From: Flavobacteriaceae bacterium
GTDB taxonomy: Bacteria; Bacteroidota; Bacteroidia; Flavobacteriales; Flavobacteriaceae
Length of the DNA stretch: 9,528 bases
Assembly (NCBI GenBank): GCA_002700405.1
Contig: PACY01000011.1
Coordinates: 1 to 9,528 of the forward strand
Direction of reading: 5' to 3'
Part shown: piece by piece, positions 1 to 6,603 of the stretch
Position numbering within the stretch: position 1 is the stretch's first letter
How the letters are laid out: the number at the start of each line of letters is the position of its first letter
Program-made: the position numbers and the translations under genes
The notes under the pieces: generated by a model
Seen by the model: the letters and a program-made list of their open reading frames with translations, nothing else
Databases searched by the model: none
Told to the model about the DNA's origin: nothing

Positions 1-111
1 GACGGGACAATGTCTGTGAATTATCAAGGAATGATTCCTGTGCTTATTAATGCTATTAAAGAACAGCAAAAGCAAATTGAGGAATTAAAAGCAATGATTA
101 ATTCTAATTAA
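1..111 (+). CDS. C-terminal end of a tail-fibre/S74-type surface protein (5' truncated)
   Basis: The reading frame is open from base 1 and stops with TAA at 109-111, giving 36 residues. It begins DGTMSVNYQGMIPVLINAIK and continues as a charged helix rich in Gln, Glu and Lys. A motif like 'SVNYxGMIPVLINAIKEQQ' followed by a short coiled coil is, from memory of the family, typical of the C-terminus of flavobacterial proteins with a peptidase S74 intramolecular chaperone domain, in which head repeats or a fibre precede a self-cleaving trimerisation domain. Only the tail is visible, so the domain itself cannot be confirmed. Its last four bases overlap the end of the convergent hydrolase gene. The unfinished head-repeat gene at the right edge of the window probably belongs to the same broad family. 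Confidence 0.7.
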   Translation, partial: DGTMSVNYQGMIPVLINAIKEQQKQIEELKAMINSN

Positions 112-1037
112 TTCATTATAAAGCTTACTACAGCATCAATTAATCCTTCCTTTAGCTGAAGTTTTGGATTCCCGTAAGTTTGTATATTTAAAAGCCTATT
201 TTTTGGAGCTTGTTTTAAAATATGGTTCATCCCCTCAATAACAACTAGTTGTGAATTAGAGTTTGCAGAGGCAAGTTTGTCTGCATCATCAACTTGAATT
301 TGAATGTCTGTTGTGCCTTGAATAATTAAAACAGGACATTTAACTTTTGAAATTTCAACAGCTGGATCATATTTAAAACAAGAGATTAGGTAGGGCTGAA
401 TACTTGGACGAAAAAGCGCATTAATTAATGGTGGAACGCTGTCCACAATATTTCCTTTTTCAAGCTCCTCTATAATTGGCAGTGACATTGACAAAATATA
501 TGCAGGCTGGTCAGCTAACTGTCTCTTTAATGTTTCCTGCATTGTAATTCCTGGGCCGGCAATTGAAATATATTTTTCTGGCGAGGTCTGTTGAGATGCT
601 ATCATTCCAATTAAAGACCCTTCGCTATGACCTAGAATTATAACAGAGCTAAACCTAGAATCGTTTTTTAAAACTGATGTCCATTGTTCTACATCATTGA
701 TGTAGGTTTCAAATCGTAGCTCAATCTCACCACCCTTAAAAGCTGATGCGCTCTCTGCAATGCCTCTTTTATCAAATCTTAATGAAGCGATATTGTTTTT
801 ATGAAGTCCTTCAGCCAACATTTTTAAATAATTGGGTTGTAAAGAGGGATTATTGCCGTTTCTGTCGGTAGGTCCAGAGCCAGCTATAATTAAAACAACT
901 GGAGGTTTTTCTACTTCAGGTAATAATAAAGTGCCTTGAAGATTGCCGCTAGCAGTTTTTAAAGTAATGGCTTCTTGCTGAGAATGCATTATATATGCTG
1001 TAAAAAACAATAAAAAAAATAGGCCTAATTGCTTCAT
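108..1037 (-). CDS. Secreted alpha/beta hydrolase (serine hydrolase, S33/Hydrolase_4-like)
   Basis: This 309-residue protein has an N-terminal hydrophobic signal peptide (about residues 1-19, ending near HSQQ), so it probably acts in the periplasm or outside the cell. The fold is visible in order: the oxyanion/loop motif GSGPTDRNG at 53-61, the RFDKRG motif at 87-92, the nucleophile elbow GHSEG at 136-140 with Ser138, the acid Asp244 in QGTTD, and His272 in GMNH. All three catalytic residues are therefore present. Substrate is unknown; the family contains esterases, peptidases and lipases. It is the last gene of the minus operon, 34 bases after the SixA-like gene, and overlaps the convergent gene at 1-111 by four bases. 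The ATG at 1037 places the signal peptide directly at the N-terminus. Confidence 0.9.
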   Translation of the reverse strand: MKQLGLFFLLFFTAYIMHSQQEAITLKTASGNLQGTLLLPEVEKPPVVLIIAGSGPTDRNGNNPSLQPNYLKMLAEGLHKNNIASLRFDKRGIAESASAFKGGEIELRFETYINDVEQWTSVLKNDSRFSSVIILGHSEGSLIGMIASQQTSPEKYISIAGPGITMQETLKRQLADQPAYILSMSLPIIEELEKGNIVDSVPPLINALFRPSIQPYLISCFKYDPAVEISKVKCPVLIIQGTTDIQIQVDDADKLASANSNSQLVVIEGMNHILKQAPKNRLLNIQTYGNPKLQLKEGLIDAVVSFIMN

Positions 1038-1071
1038 ATATATAAAGTTACTGAAATATTATAATAAATTT

Positions 1072-1560
1072 CTACTTCAATTCTTTCGGGAATTTTTTGC
1101 AAAACACTTCTGCAGCACTCTTCTTAATGTCCTCCCAGCAGTCAACATTAAAATTAATAATCACTAGCCCTGTAGTTGGTAAATTCCATAAGTTCAAATC
1201 AGTTAATGTATTTACAAAATTTGTTAATCCTGGATTATGTGCGATTACCATTACCGAGCCCAGATTATTATCATAACCTTTTACTGTATTTAAAAGGTTT
1301 TCTGAAGATATATGATATAGATTCTGATCAAAAACAGATTTTTTAATCTGTATTTTGTCTATAAAATAATCTGCGGTTTCTCTGGTTCTTTCAGAACTGC
1401 TAGAGTGTAGCATGTCTATATCTTGAATTAGATCAGATAAAAAATTTGAAATTAATTGGGCATCATAATTCCCTCTTTTATTTAAAGGTCTCTCAAAATC
1501 GGAAAGATTTGCGTTTTTCCAAGAAGACTTGCTGTGCCTTATAATAATTAATTTTTTCAA
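1072..1560 (-). CDS. SixA-like histidine phosphatase, TTG start
   Basis: This 162-residue cytosolic protein belongs to the histidine phosphatase superfamily (SixA branch). It carries the RH motif at residues 8-9 (His9 is the predicted phospho-acceptor), followed by KSSW and the DFERPLNKRG segment at 21-30. SSERTRET around residues 55-62 supplies Arg58, and His108 in AHNPG is the second catalytic histidine. SixA in E. coli dephosphorylates histidine-phosphotransfer proteins; the substrate here is not predictable. No ATG is available: TTG at 1560-1558 is the only start that puts the RH motif at the usual distance from the N-terminus. That TTG lies three bases after the tnaA TAG stop and in the same frame, suggesting translational coupling within the operon. 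Confidence 0.88.
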   Translation of the reverse strand: MKKLIIIRHSKSSWKNANLSDFERPLNKRGNYDAQLISNFLSDLIQDIDMLHSSSSERTRETADYFIDKIQIKKSVFDQNLYHISSENLLNTVKGYDNNLGSVMVIAHNPGLTNFVNTLTDLNLWNLPTTGLVIINFNVDCWEDIKKSAAEVFCKKFPKELK

Positions 1561-1563
1561 AAA

Positions 1564-2940
1564 CTATATAAATTTGAAATGCGAAGTAAAGTGTCGTAAA
1601 AATTTTGGCTCCTTAACTATTTTTATTCCCTTAGCTTTTCTTCTGTTTTGCATAATTTCCTGAAAAACCTCAATTACATAATCTATATGACTTTGTGTAT
1701 AAACTCTTCTTGGAATAGCAAGTCTTACCAGTTCCATTGAAGCAGGGATTAGTTCTCCTTTTGGGCCTTTTTTCCCAAACATTACCGACCCTATTTCTGA
1801 AGCTCTAATGCCTCCTTTTAAATATAGATTACAAGCTAGTGATTGTCCAGGGAACTGATCAATAGGAATATGACTATAAAGTGTCTTTGCGTCAATATAA
1901 ACTGCGTGTCCTCCAACTGGAAGCATTATCGGAACGCCCATTTTAGTTAATTTTTCTCCTAAATATGTTGTGCTTGCAATTCTGTATTGTAAATAGTCTG
2001 GCTCAAAAACCTCTTGAAGTCCTGTTGCAATTGCCTCCATATCCCTTCCAGAAATACCTCCATATGTTATAAATCCTTCAGTAATAATTAATTCATTTCT
2101 GCATTTTTCAGTTAATTTATTGTTGTTTAATGCCAAAAATCCTCCCATGTTAACAATGCCGTCTTTTTTTGCGCTCATTGTACATCCATCAGCTAAATCA
2201 AACATTTTTTGTGCTATTTTTTTATAAGTATAGTTTTGATATTCCTTCTCTCTGTGCTTAATAAAATATGCATTTTCTGCTATTCTACATGCATCAATTA
2301 TTAGTGGGATATTGTGCTTCTTACAAACCTTACTAACTTCCTTAGCGTTTTTCATACTTACTGGCTGTCCACCACCACTATTATTGGTAACTGTCAAAAT
2401 AATCCCAGCAATATTCTCTTCACCTTTTTTATTAATTGTTGAAATTAATTTTGAGATGTTCATATTCCCTTTAAAAGGGTGTTTTGAAGATGGTTTTTTT
2501 CCAATTTCTGTAGGACAATCTATAGCTTCTGCATTAGAAAATTCTATATTAGCTCTAGTAGTGTCAAAATGAGTATTACTGATAAAGATTTTTCCTTCAC
2601 CTCCCATGCATCCATATAAAATTCTCTCCGCTGCTCTTCCTTGATGAGTAGGTAATACATGTTTATATCCTGTAAGGTCCTTTATAGTTGACTCCATCTT
2701 TTTCCAGCTTTTTGCTCCAGCATAAGACTCATCTCCAATCATCATTCCTGACCATTGCTGCGAACTCATAGCGGCTGTGCCGCTATCAGTCAATAAATCA
2801 ATTATAACATCTTCAGCTTTTAATAAGAAAAGGTTGCACTTTGCTTTTTTAAGAAGTTTTCCTCTTTCTTCTTCATTAGTCATTCTAATGGGTTCAACCA
2901 TCTTTATTCTAAATGGCTCAATTATAGTTTTATAATTCAT
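1564..2940 (-). CDS. tnaA: Tryptophanase (tryptophan indole-lyase), PLP-dependent
   Basis: This 458-residue cytosolic enzyme is full length for the tryptophanase/tyrosine phenol-lyase family and would split L-tryptophan into indole, pyruvate and ammonia. Visible family landmarks are EPFRIKMVEPIRM at 8-20, DLLTDSGT at 48-55, THQGR at 98-102, IIDACR at 214-219, and MSAKKDG at 255-261 with Lys259 as the likely PLP lysine. Three residues that separate the two enzymes favour tryptophanase. Asp126 in HFDTT matches TnaA Asp137 rather than the phenol-lyase Thr. Ile383 in SEIGS replaces the phenol-lyase Arg381. His450 in LRHFT matches TnaA His463 rather than Phe448. These alignments were made by eye from memory of the E. 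coli and Citrobacter proteins. It is the first gene of the minus operon and divergent from the sulfatase; no TnaC-like leader or tryptophan permease is visible next to it. Confidence 0.95.
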   Translation of the reverse strand: MNYKTIIEPFRIKMVEPIRMTNEEERGKLLKKAKCNLFLLKAEDVIIDLLTDSGTAAMSSQQWSGMMIGDESYAGAKSWKKMESTIKDLTGYKHVLPTHQGRAAERILYGCMGGEGKIFISNTHFDTTRANIEFSNAEAIDCPTEIGKKPSSKHPFKGNMNISKLISTINKKGEENIAGIILTVTNNSGGGQPVSMKNAKEVSKVCKKHNIPLIIDACRIAENAYFIKHREKEYQNYTYKKIAQKMFDLADGCTMSAKKDGIVNMGGFLALNNNKLTEKCRNELIITEGFITYGGISGRDMEAIATGLQEVFEPDYLQYRIASTTYLGEKLTKMGVPIMLPVGGHAVYIDAKTLYSHIPIDQFPGQSLACNLYLKGGIRASEIGSVMFGKKGPKGELIPASMELVRLAIPRRVYTQSHIDYVIEVFQEIMQNRRKAKGIKIVKEPKFLRHFTSHFKFI

Positions 2941-2959
2941 GTGTGTTAATTTACATAAT

Positions 2960-2967
2960 CAAAAATA
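2960..2967 (-). promoter_or_regulatory. Candidate -7 element for the tnaA operon
   Basis: Read on the minus strand this is TATTTTTG, an exact match to the Bacteroidetes -7 consensus TAnnTTTG. It lies about 20 bases before the tnaA ATG, so the leader would be only about 10-15 bases long and too short for an attenuating leader peptide. No clear TTG -33 partner stands at the expected distance, so this is a weak call. Confidence 0.35.
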
Positions 2968-3067
2968 CGAATTTATACTGTGAGTATTTGTTTAATAAAA
3001 TTCAAAATTATTCACTTATTTTATAATTATTTCGTTTATTTAATATCAAGAAAATTAAAAAGACACA

Positions 3068-4498
3068 ATGCAAGAAATTTTAAAAATAGTTTTTCTTTTA
3101 TTTGTTTCGCTTCTCTTGTTTTCTTGTAATAGCATTTTAAACTCCTCTCCTAGATCACCTAATTTTATTCTTATTTTAACCGATGATCAAGGATGGACCA
3201 GCACTTCAGTTAAAATGTCAGAAAAAATTGAAATGTCCAAAAGTAATTATTTTGAAACACCAAATTTAGAGCGCCTAGCTAAAAATGGGATGAGATTCTC
3301 AAGAGGATATTCTGCAGCACCAGTATGTTCTCCATCAAGATATAGTATTCAGTTTGGACAAACCCCTGCAAGACTAAGTATGATTAGAGTTGGTATGAAT
3401 ACCAATCACATTAATCATAACAGTCATGTCACTATTCCAAAAATTTTAAAAAAAATAAATCCTAAGTATGTTACTGGACATTTTGGTAAATGGGGAATTG
3501 ATGTAGCCCCTTCTATTTTAGGATATGATTTTGATGATGGCTCTAATGGAAATAAAGAGGGGGTTTTTACAAACAATAAATCTCAATGGGAAGTTGAGAT
3601 ATCCGAAGATCCTAAAAATATTTTTAGCCTGACTAAGAAATCAATTGATTTTATAAAGGATCAAGCTAAATCAAAGTCTCCTTTTTTTCTGCAAATATCT
3701 CACTATGCAATTCATACAAATATTATGACAAACAAAAGTGCGCTGGACAAATATAAAAGCAAGGAATCTACAGATATTCATAAAAATGCAGGATATGCAG
3801 GAATGATTGAAAACCTAGATGATGGGCTAGGACTAATCTTAAACAAGCTTGATGAATTAGGCTTGCTAGAAAACACCTATATCATATATACTTCTGATAA
3901 TGGCTCAGTTCCTACAATTCCTGCAAGAAAATTTTATAAAAAAGGAATTAATTTTCCTTTAAGTAGAGGCAAATGGGATGCAATGGAGGGCGGAGTTCGT
4001 GTGCCTTTTATTATAGCAGGCCCAGGGATAAAAAAGGGGTCTCAAAGTAATACTCCTGTAATTGGGTATGACTTACTCCCCACAATTATTGATATAGCAA
4101 ACCCTAGCTTTATTCCTGACAAAAATATTGATGGAGGTAGTTTTAAAAATATTTTATTTTCTGAAATTGATGGAAAAATTACTAGAGCCTATAAAGGACT
4201 ATTCTTTCATGTCCCATATGAAAATAAAATTGCTCTTGAAAGAGCTCATAGCTCTGTTATTCAAGATAATTTTAAATTAATTAAGTATAGAGATAATAAT
4301 GAAGTAAGGCTTTTTGATTTAGAGTCTGATATCTCTGAAACAAAAAATATATCTGAAATATACCCCAGTATAGCTAAAGATCTAGAAATATTAATGGACG
4401 GATATCTAAAAGATGTCAATTCAATAAAATGGAGAGAAGGATTAAATTGGAAAAATGTAGATATAAATAAAGTTAACTCGTTTTATTCCCATAATTAA
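3068..4498 (+). CDS. S1-family sulfatase lipoprotein (formylglycine type)
   Basis: This 476-residue sulfatase would hydrolyse sulfate esters, in this phylum most often on algal or host glycans, but its substrate cannot be read from the sequence. It starts with a lipoprotein signal peptide whose lipobox ends at Cys20 (LLFSC). The N-terminal metal site is Asp39-Asp40 in LILTDDQG. The maturation motif CSPSR spans 87-91, so Cys87 would be converted to formylglycine by a sulfatase-maturing enzyme encoded elsewhere. Further landmarks are HFGKWG at 138-143 (Lys141), SHYAIHT at 211-217, YTSDNGS at 274-280 and SRGKW at 299-303. No SusC/SusD transporter or glycoside hydrolase flanks it here, so it is not part of a visible polysaccharide utilisation locus. 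It is divergent from tnaA across 127 bases. Confidence 0.93.
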   Translation: MQEILKIVFLLFVSLLLFSCNSILNSSPRSPNFILILTDDQGWTSTSVKMSEKIEMSKSNYFETPNLERLAKNGMRFSRGYSAAPVCSPSRYSIQFGQTPARLSMIRVGMNTNHINHNSHVTIPKILKKINPKYVTGHFGKWGIDVAPSILGYDFDDGSNGNKEGVFTNNKSQWEVEISEDPKNIFSLTKKSIDFIKDQAKSKSPFFLQISHYAIHTNIMTNKSALDKYKSKESTDIHKNAGYAGMIENLDDGLGLILNKLDELGLLENTYIIYTSDNGSVPTIPARKFYKKGINFPLSRGKWDAMEGGVRVPFIIAGPGIKKGSQSNTPVIGYDLLPTIIDIANPSFIPDKNIDGGSFKNILFSEIDGKITRAYKGLFFHVPYENKIALERAHSSVIQDNFKLIKYRDNNEVRLFDLESDISETKNISEIYPSIAKDLEILMDGYLKDVNSIKWREGLNWKNVDINKVNSFYSHN

Positions 4499-4541
4499 TT
4501 TTATTGTTTTCATTATTTAGTGTGTTTAAATAACATACGAT

Positions 4542-4660
4542 ATGAAAAAACTAATCTTACTATCTGCTTTTTCAGTCTTCACTTTAGTTTTGTTCAAATA
4601 GAAATAATTAACGGAATCGTATTTGATAATCCAGAAGAATTGGATTATGTTATATTATAA
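4542..4660 (+). pseudogene. Frameshifted remnant of a small secreted protein
   Basis: An ATG at 4542 opens a clear signal-peptide-like sequence (MKKLILLSAFSVFTLVLFK) that hits TAG at 4599-4601. Moving two bases into another frame from about 4571 gives a continuous reading ending SFVQIEIINGIVFDNPEELD and a short tail, with TAA at 4658-4660. The joined product would be a signal peptide plus roughly 22 residues. An indel around 4571-4595 would explain the break. No family is recognised for the mature part. The end overlaps the 3' end of the convergent hemolysin III-type gene (4650-4660). It could instead be a chance 19-residue ORF; the fit of a signal peptide with a downstream soluble-looking peptide is the only evidence. 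Confidence 0.4.
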
Positions 4661-5288
4661 AAAAAAGAACCATAAAAAAATGTAATATACTTCCTGTCAA
4701 AACGAAAAGGTGCCAAATTGTATGAGAATTTTTTATTTTATTTGATGCATAGAAATATGTGCCAAATGTATATGATAAACCACTGGCAACTAGCAGAATT
4801 TTTGCTTTAAATTCAATTAAATCAAATAATGTTTTTATGTCTATAATAATTAACCAGCCCATTAATAAATAAAAACCTAAGGAAATATTTTCATACTTCC
4901 CTATATAAAAGGCTTTAAACAAAGTTCCAATTATTGCTAATATTAAAACATTTATAAATATTGTACCTCCTGAATAATCATAAAGTGTAATTAAACAGAC
5001 TGGAGCATAGGATCCTAAAATCAAATAAAAAATACTAATATGATCTATAATCCTTAGCTTTTCTTTGAGCTTAGTATTGCTTACATAATGATAGACTGTT
5101 GATGACAGGTATACAAACAGTAGTCCAAAAGAAAATAATGATATAGATATTACACTGTACTCAGATAGGTTGTTGTTATAGTAAAACAATAAAGGAGTCC
5201 CAATTATAAAAAAAATGAGCCCTATAAAATGAGTTAGGGAGTTCCAAAATTCTTCTTTTTGCAATGTCAATCTATTGTAATAGCTCAC
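4650..5288 (-). CDS. Hemolysin III / PAQR-type seven-helix membrane protein, GTG start
   Basis: This 212-residue protein is almost entirely hydrophobic segments, consistent with seven membrane helices in the inner membrane. HlyIII/PAQR family marks are EEFWNSLTHFIG at 12-23, SSTVYH at 62-67 (His67), IDH at 81-83 (Asp82), and HTIWHLFVLTGSILH at 189-203. His67 and the His189-x3-His193 pair match the predicted metal-binding histidines of the family, so the site looks intact. The biological role of bacterial members is not settled; they are named for a reported haemolytic activity. The start must be GTG at 5288-5286: the nearby ATG at 5290 is out of frame and followed at once by TGA, and the only other in-frame option before a stop is ATT. 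It is divergent from the RidA gene and preceded by repeat copy A. Confidence 0.9.
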   Translation of the reverse strand: MSYYNRLTLQKEEFWNSLTHFIGLIFFIIGTPLLFYYNNNLSEYSVISISLFSFGLLFVYLSSTVYHYVSNTKLKEKLRIIDHISIFYLILGSYAPVCLITLYDYSGGTIFINVLILAIIGTLFKAFYIGKYENISLGFYLLMGWLIIIDIKTLFDLIEFKAKILLVASGLSYTFGTYFYASNKIKNSHTIWHLFVLTGSILHFFMVLFFII

Positions 5289-5293
5289 ATTTG

Positions 5294-5337
5294 CAATTTA
5301 CAATAATTATAAAAGAAGAAGATATAACTATGATTTA
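5294..5337 (-). repeat. Dispersed leader repeat, copy A (44 bp core)
   Basis: The plus-strand core starts CAATTTACAATAATTATAAA and continues with AGAAGAAG and a TATAACTATGATTTA-like end. It matches copies B (6416-6469) and C (7944-7997) with about two differences each over 44 bases. It ends five bases before the GTG start of the hemolysin III-type gene and fills most of the 75-base divergent region shared with the RidA gene. It probably contains the minus-strand leader and perhaps promoter; it does not encode a protein. Confidence 0.85.
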
Positions 5338-5363
5338 TTAACTTTAGGTAAAATCTAAAAACA

Positions 5364-5810
5364 ATGAAAAAGCTTTTACCAATAATATTCTTAATTGTCA
5401 GCTGTAATAATCCTTCTGACGTCAAAACAAATATTGAATATGTTAATAGTGCAGAGCATATTGCAAAAGATTATCCCTTTTCCGAAGCAACTATAGTTAA
5501 TGATGTGGTATATGTTTCTGGTCAAATTGGAACTTTGTCTGATGGTAATGTTATTGAAGGAGGAATAGAAGCTGAAACTATCCAATCACTAAAAAATATT
5601 GAAGCTGTTCTAAAAAGATTAGGGGGTTCTAAAGATGATATTTTTAAGTGTACTTGTATGCTAAAAGACATAAAAGATTGGCCCGCTATGAGCAAAGCAT
5701 ATAAATCTTATTTTAATACGAAAAATTTACCATCAAGAAGTGCCTTTGCAGGAAGTGGGCTAGCTCTTGGTGCTCTTATAGAAATTGAGTGTCTTGCATT
5801 AAAAAATTAA
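5364..5810 (+). CDS. RidA/YjgF-family lipoprotein (exported RidA)
   Basis: This 148-residue protein is a complete RidA domain behind a lipoprotein signal peptide whose lipobox ends at Cys14 (LIVSC). RidA normally deaminates reactive enamines/imines such as 2-aminoacrylate in the cytosol. Family marks are PFSEA at 38-42, VYVSGQIG at 49-56, QSLKN at 74-78, LPSRSA at 122-127 with Arg125, and IEIECLA at 139-145. Arg125 and Glu140 are 15 residues apart, matching the catalytic Arg105/Glu120 pair of E. coli RidA, so the site looks functional. The signal peptide would place it in the periplasm or on a membrane, which is unusual for the best-known members. It starts at ATG 5364, divergent from the hemolysin III-type gene and convergent with the CIA30-like gene 30 bases downstream. 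A near-consensus TAACTTTA lies upstream at 5339-5346. Confidence 0.92.
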   Translation: MKKLLPIIFLIVSCNNPSDVKTNIEYVNSAEHIAKDYPFSEATIVNDVVYVSGQIGTLSDGNVIEGGIEAETIQSLKNIEAVLKRLGGSKDDIFKCTCMLKDIKDWPAMSKAYKSYFNTKNLPSRSAFAGSGLALGALIEIECLALKN

Positions 5811-5840
5811 CAGCGTTTAATAAGGAAGGGGGGTGTATAC

Positions 5841-6410
5841 TTAAAAGACTGCTTTAATATATTTTATTTCTAATTTGAAATCGCCTTCTTGTTTGTCAGA
5901 AATTTGTAAGCCCATTGAATTAACCTCTTTGATATCTAAATCAGGATAATTGTTATAAAAATATCCTCGCCAAGACGGTTTAAAATCCTCAATCTTAATA
6001 TTAATTTCAACCCATTTATCTTTATAAGATTTAAAATCACAAGAATAAGAGGCGCGTCTATTGTTTTGTCTAAGTCGTAATTTATAGATATTGCCATCCC
6101 CCTTGAACTTTATCTTGAAATATTTAATTCCAGTTAAGGTTTCTTTAGTAATACTTAATCTTGATGATGCAAATCCTCCGTTATTTTCTAGAGATAAATA
6201 TCCGCTAAAAATTAAATTATTTTCATCACTTAATGACAGGTAAGATTTTGAGATTCCACCCATAACATCATCGTTCACAATATTCCAATTTTTTAAACCA
6301 ACATTTTTTTCAGGGTTAATTAAATCAATGCTTTGATCATTCGTTAATCCAAGGGTTTGAGAAAAAGAAACAAGCGGAATAAATACTAAAAGAAATAATA
6401 GTTTTTTCAT
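5841..6410 (-). CDS. Secreted CIA30-domain protein
   Basis: This 189-residue protein has a signal peptide (MKKLLFLLVFIPLVSFSQ, residues 1-18) and one CIA30 domain filling the rest. In eukaryotes CIA30 (NDUFAF1) helps assemble complex I; bacterial secreted members have no firmly known role, and the galactose-binding-like fold suggests ligand or protein binding. Signature segments are NDDVMGGIS at 46-54 and ENNGGFASSR at 75-84, with later WVEINIKIEDFKPSWRG and SDKQEGDFKLEI segments near the C-terminus. I chose ATG at 6410 over the GTG two codons upstream (6416) because it starts the signal peptide directly and aligns with the Kazal gene start. Its leader and signal-peptide codons are nearly identical in DNA to those of the Kazal gene at 7699-7938. 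It is divergent from the fasciclin gene. Confidence 0.88.
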   Translation of the reverse strand: MKKLLFLLVFIPLVSFSQTLGLTNDQSIDLINPEKNVGLKNWNIVNDDVMGGISKSYLSLSDENNLIFSGYLSLENNGGFASSRLSITKETLTGIKYFKIKFKGDGNIYKLRLRQNNRRASYSCDFKSYKDKWVEINIKIEDFKPSWRGYFYNNYPDLDIKEVNSMGLQISDKQEGDFKLEIKYIKAVF

Positions 6411-6415
6411 ACCCA

Positions 6416-6469
6416 CAATTTACAATAATTATAAAAGAAGAAGGTATAGCTATGATTTAAAAAAATTCA
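6416..6469 (-). repeat. Dispersed leader repeat, copy B (54 bp)
   Basis: This copy differs from copy C at only two of 54 bases and includes the extra end TTTAAAAAAATTCA that copy A lacks. It ends five bases upstream of the CIA30 ATG at 6410. The similarity to copy C runs on without gaps through the signal-peptide codons to about 6371, making a block of about 99 bases (6371-6469 against 7899-7997). Confidence 0.9.
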
Positions 6470-6530
6470 AATGTTAAGGATAAGTTAAAATCTAAAATCT
6501 GGCTTGTTAAAATTCAGCTTTGGCATACGG

Positions 6531-6570
6531 TTTGTAAATACAGCTGTAATTAGTAAAAAAAATTTACAAA
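6531..6570. promoter_or_regulatory. Inverted repeat in the fasciclin leader
   Basis: TTTGTAAAT at 6531-6539 is mirrored exactly by ATTTACAAA at 6562-6570, with a 22-base spacer that contains the palindrome CAGCTG (6541-6546). It lies 33 bases before the fasciclin start and may be an operator or a leader RNA stem. A possible promoter just upstream is TTG at 6504-6506 with TACGGTTTG at 6526-6534, which has one base too many between TA and TTTG. AT-rich sequence makes short dyads common, so confidence is low. Confidence 0.35.
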
Positions 6571-6603
6571 ATAATTTAACCCAAAAAATCAAAAATCAAT
6601 TTT

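Noticed and set aside
2312..2572. Plus-strand open frame of 86 codons inside tnaA
   Set aside because: It lies wholly antisense to the strongly supported tryptophanase and has no family motif.
1564..2940. Tyrosine phenol-lyase as the identity of the PLP lyase
   Set aside because: The three discriminating positions (Asp126, Ile383, His450) match tryptophanase rather than phenol-lyase in a by-eye alignment.
2941..3067. A TnaC-like leader peptide upstream of tnaA
   Set aside because: The 127-base divergent region has no short minus-strand ORF with the needed Trp codon, and the best promoter candidate leaves too short a leader.
5391..5585. Minus-strand 64-codon frame across the RidA gene
   Set aside because: It is antisense to conserved RidA motifs and has no signal or motif of its own.
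5811..5840. Terminator between the convergent RidA and CIA30 genes
   Set aside because: The 30-base gap has a G-rich run but no stem-loop with a T tract on either strand.
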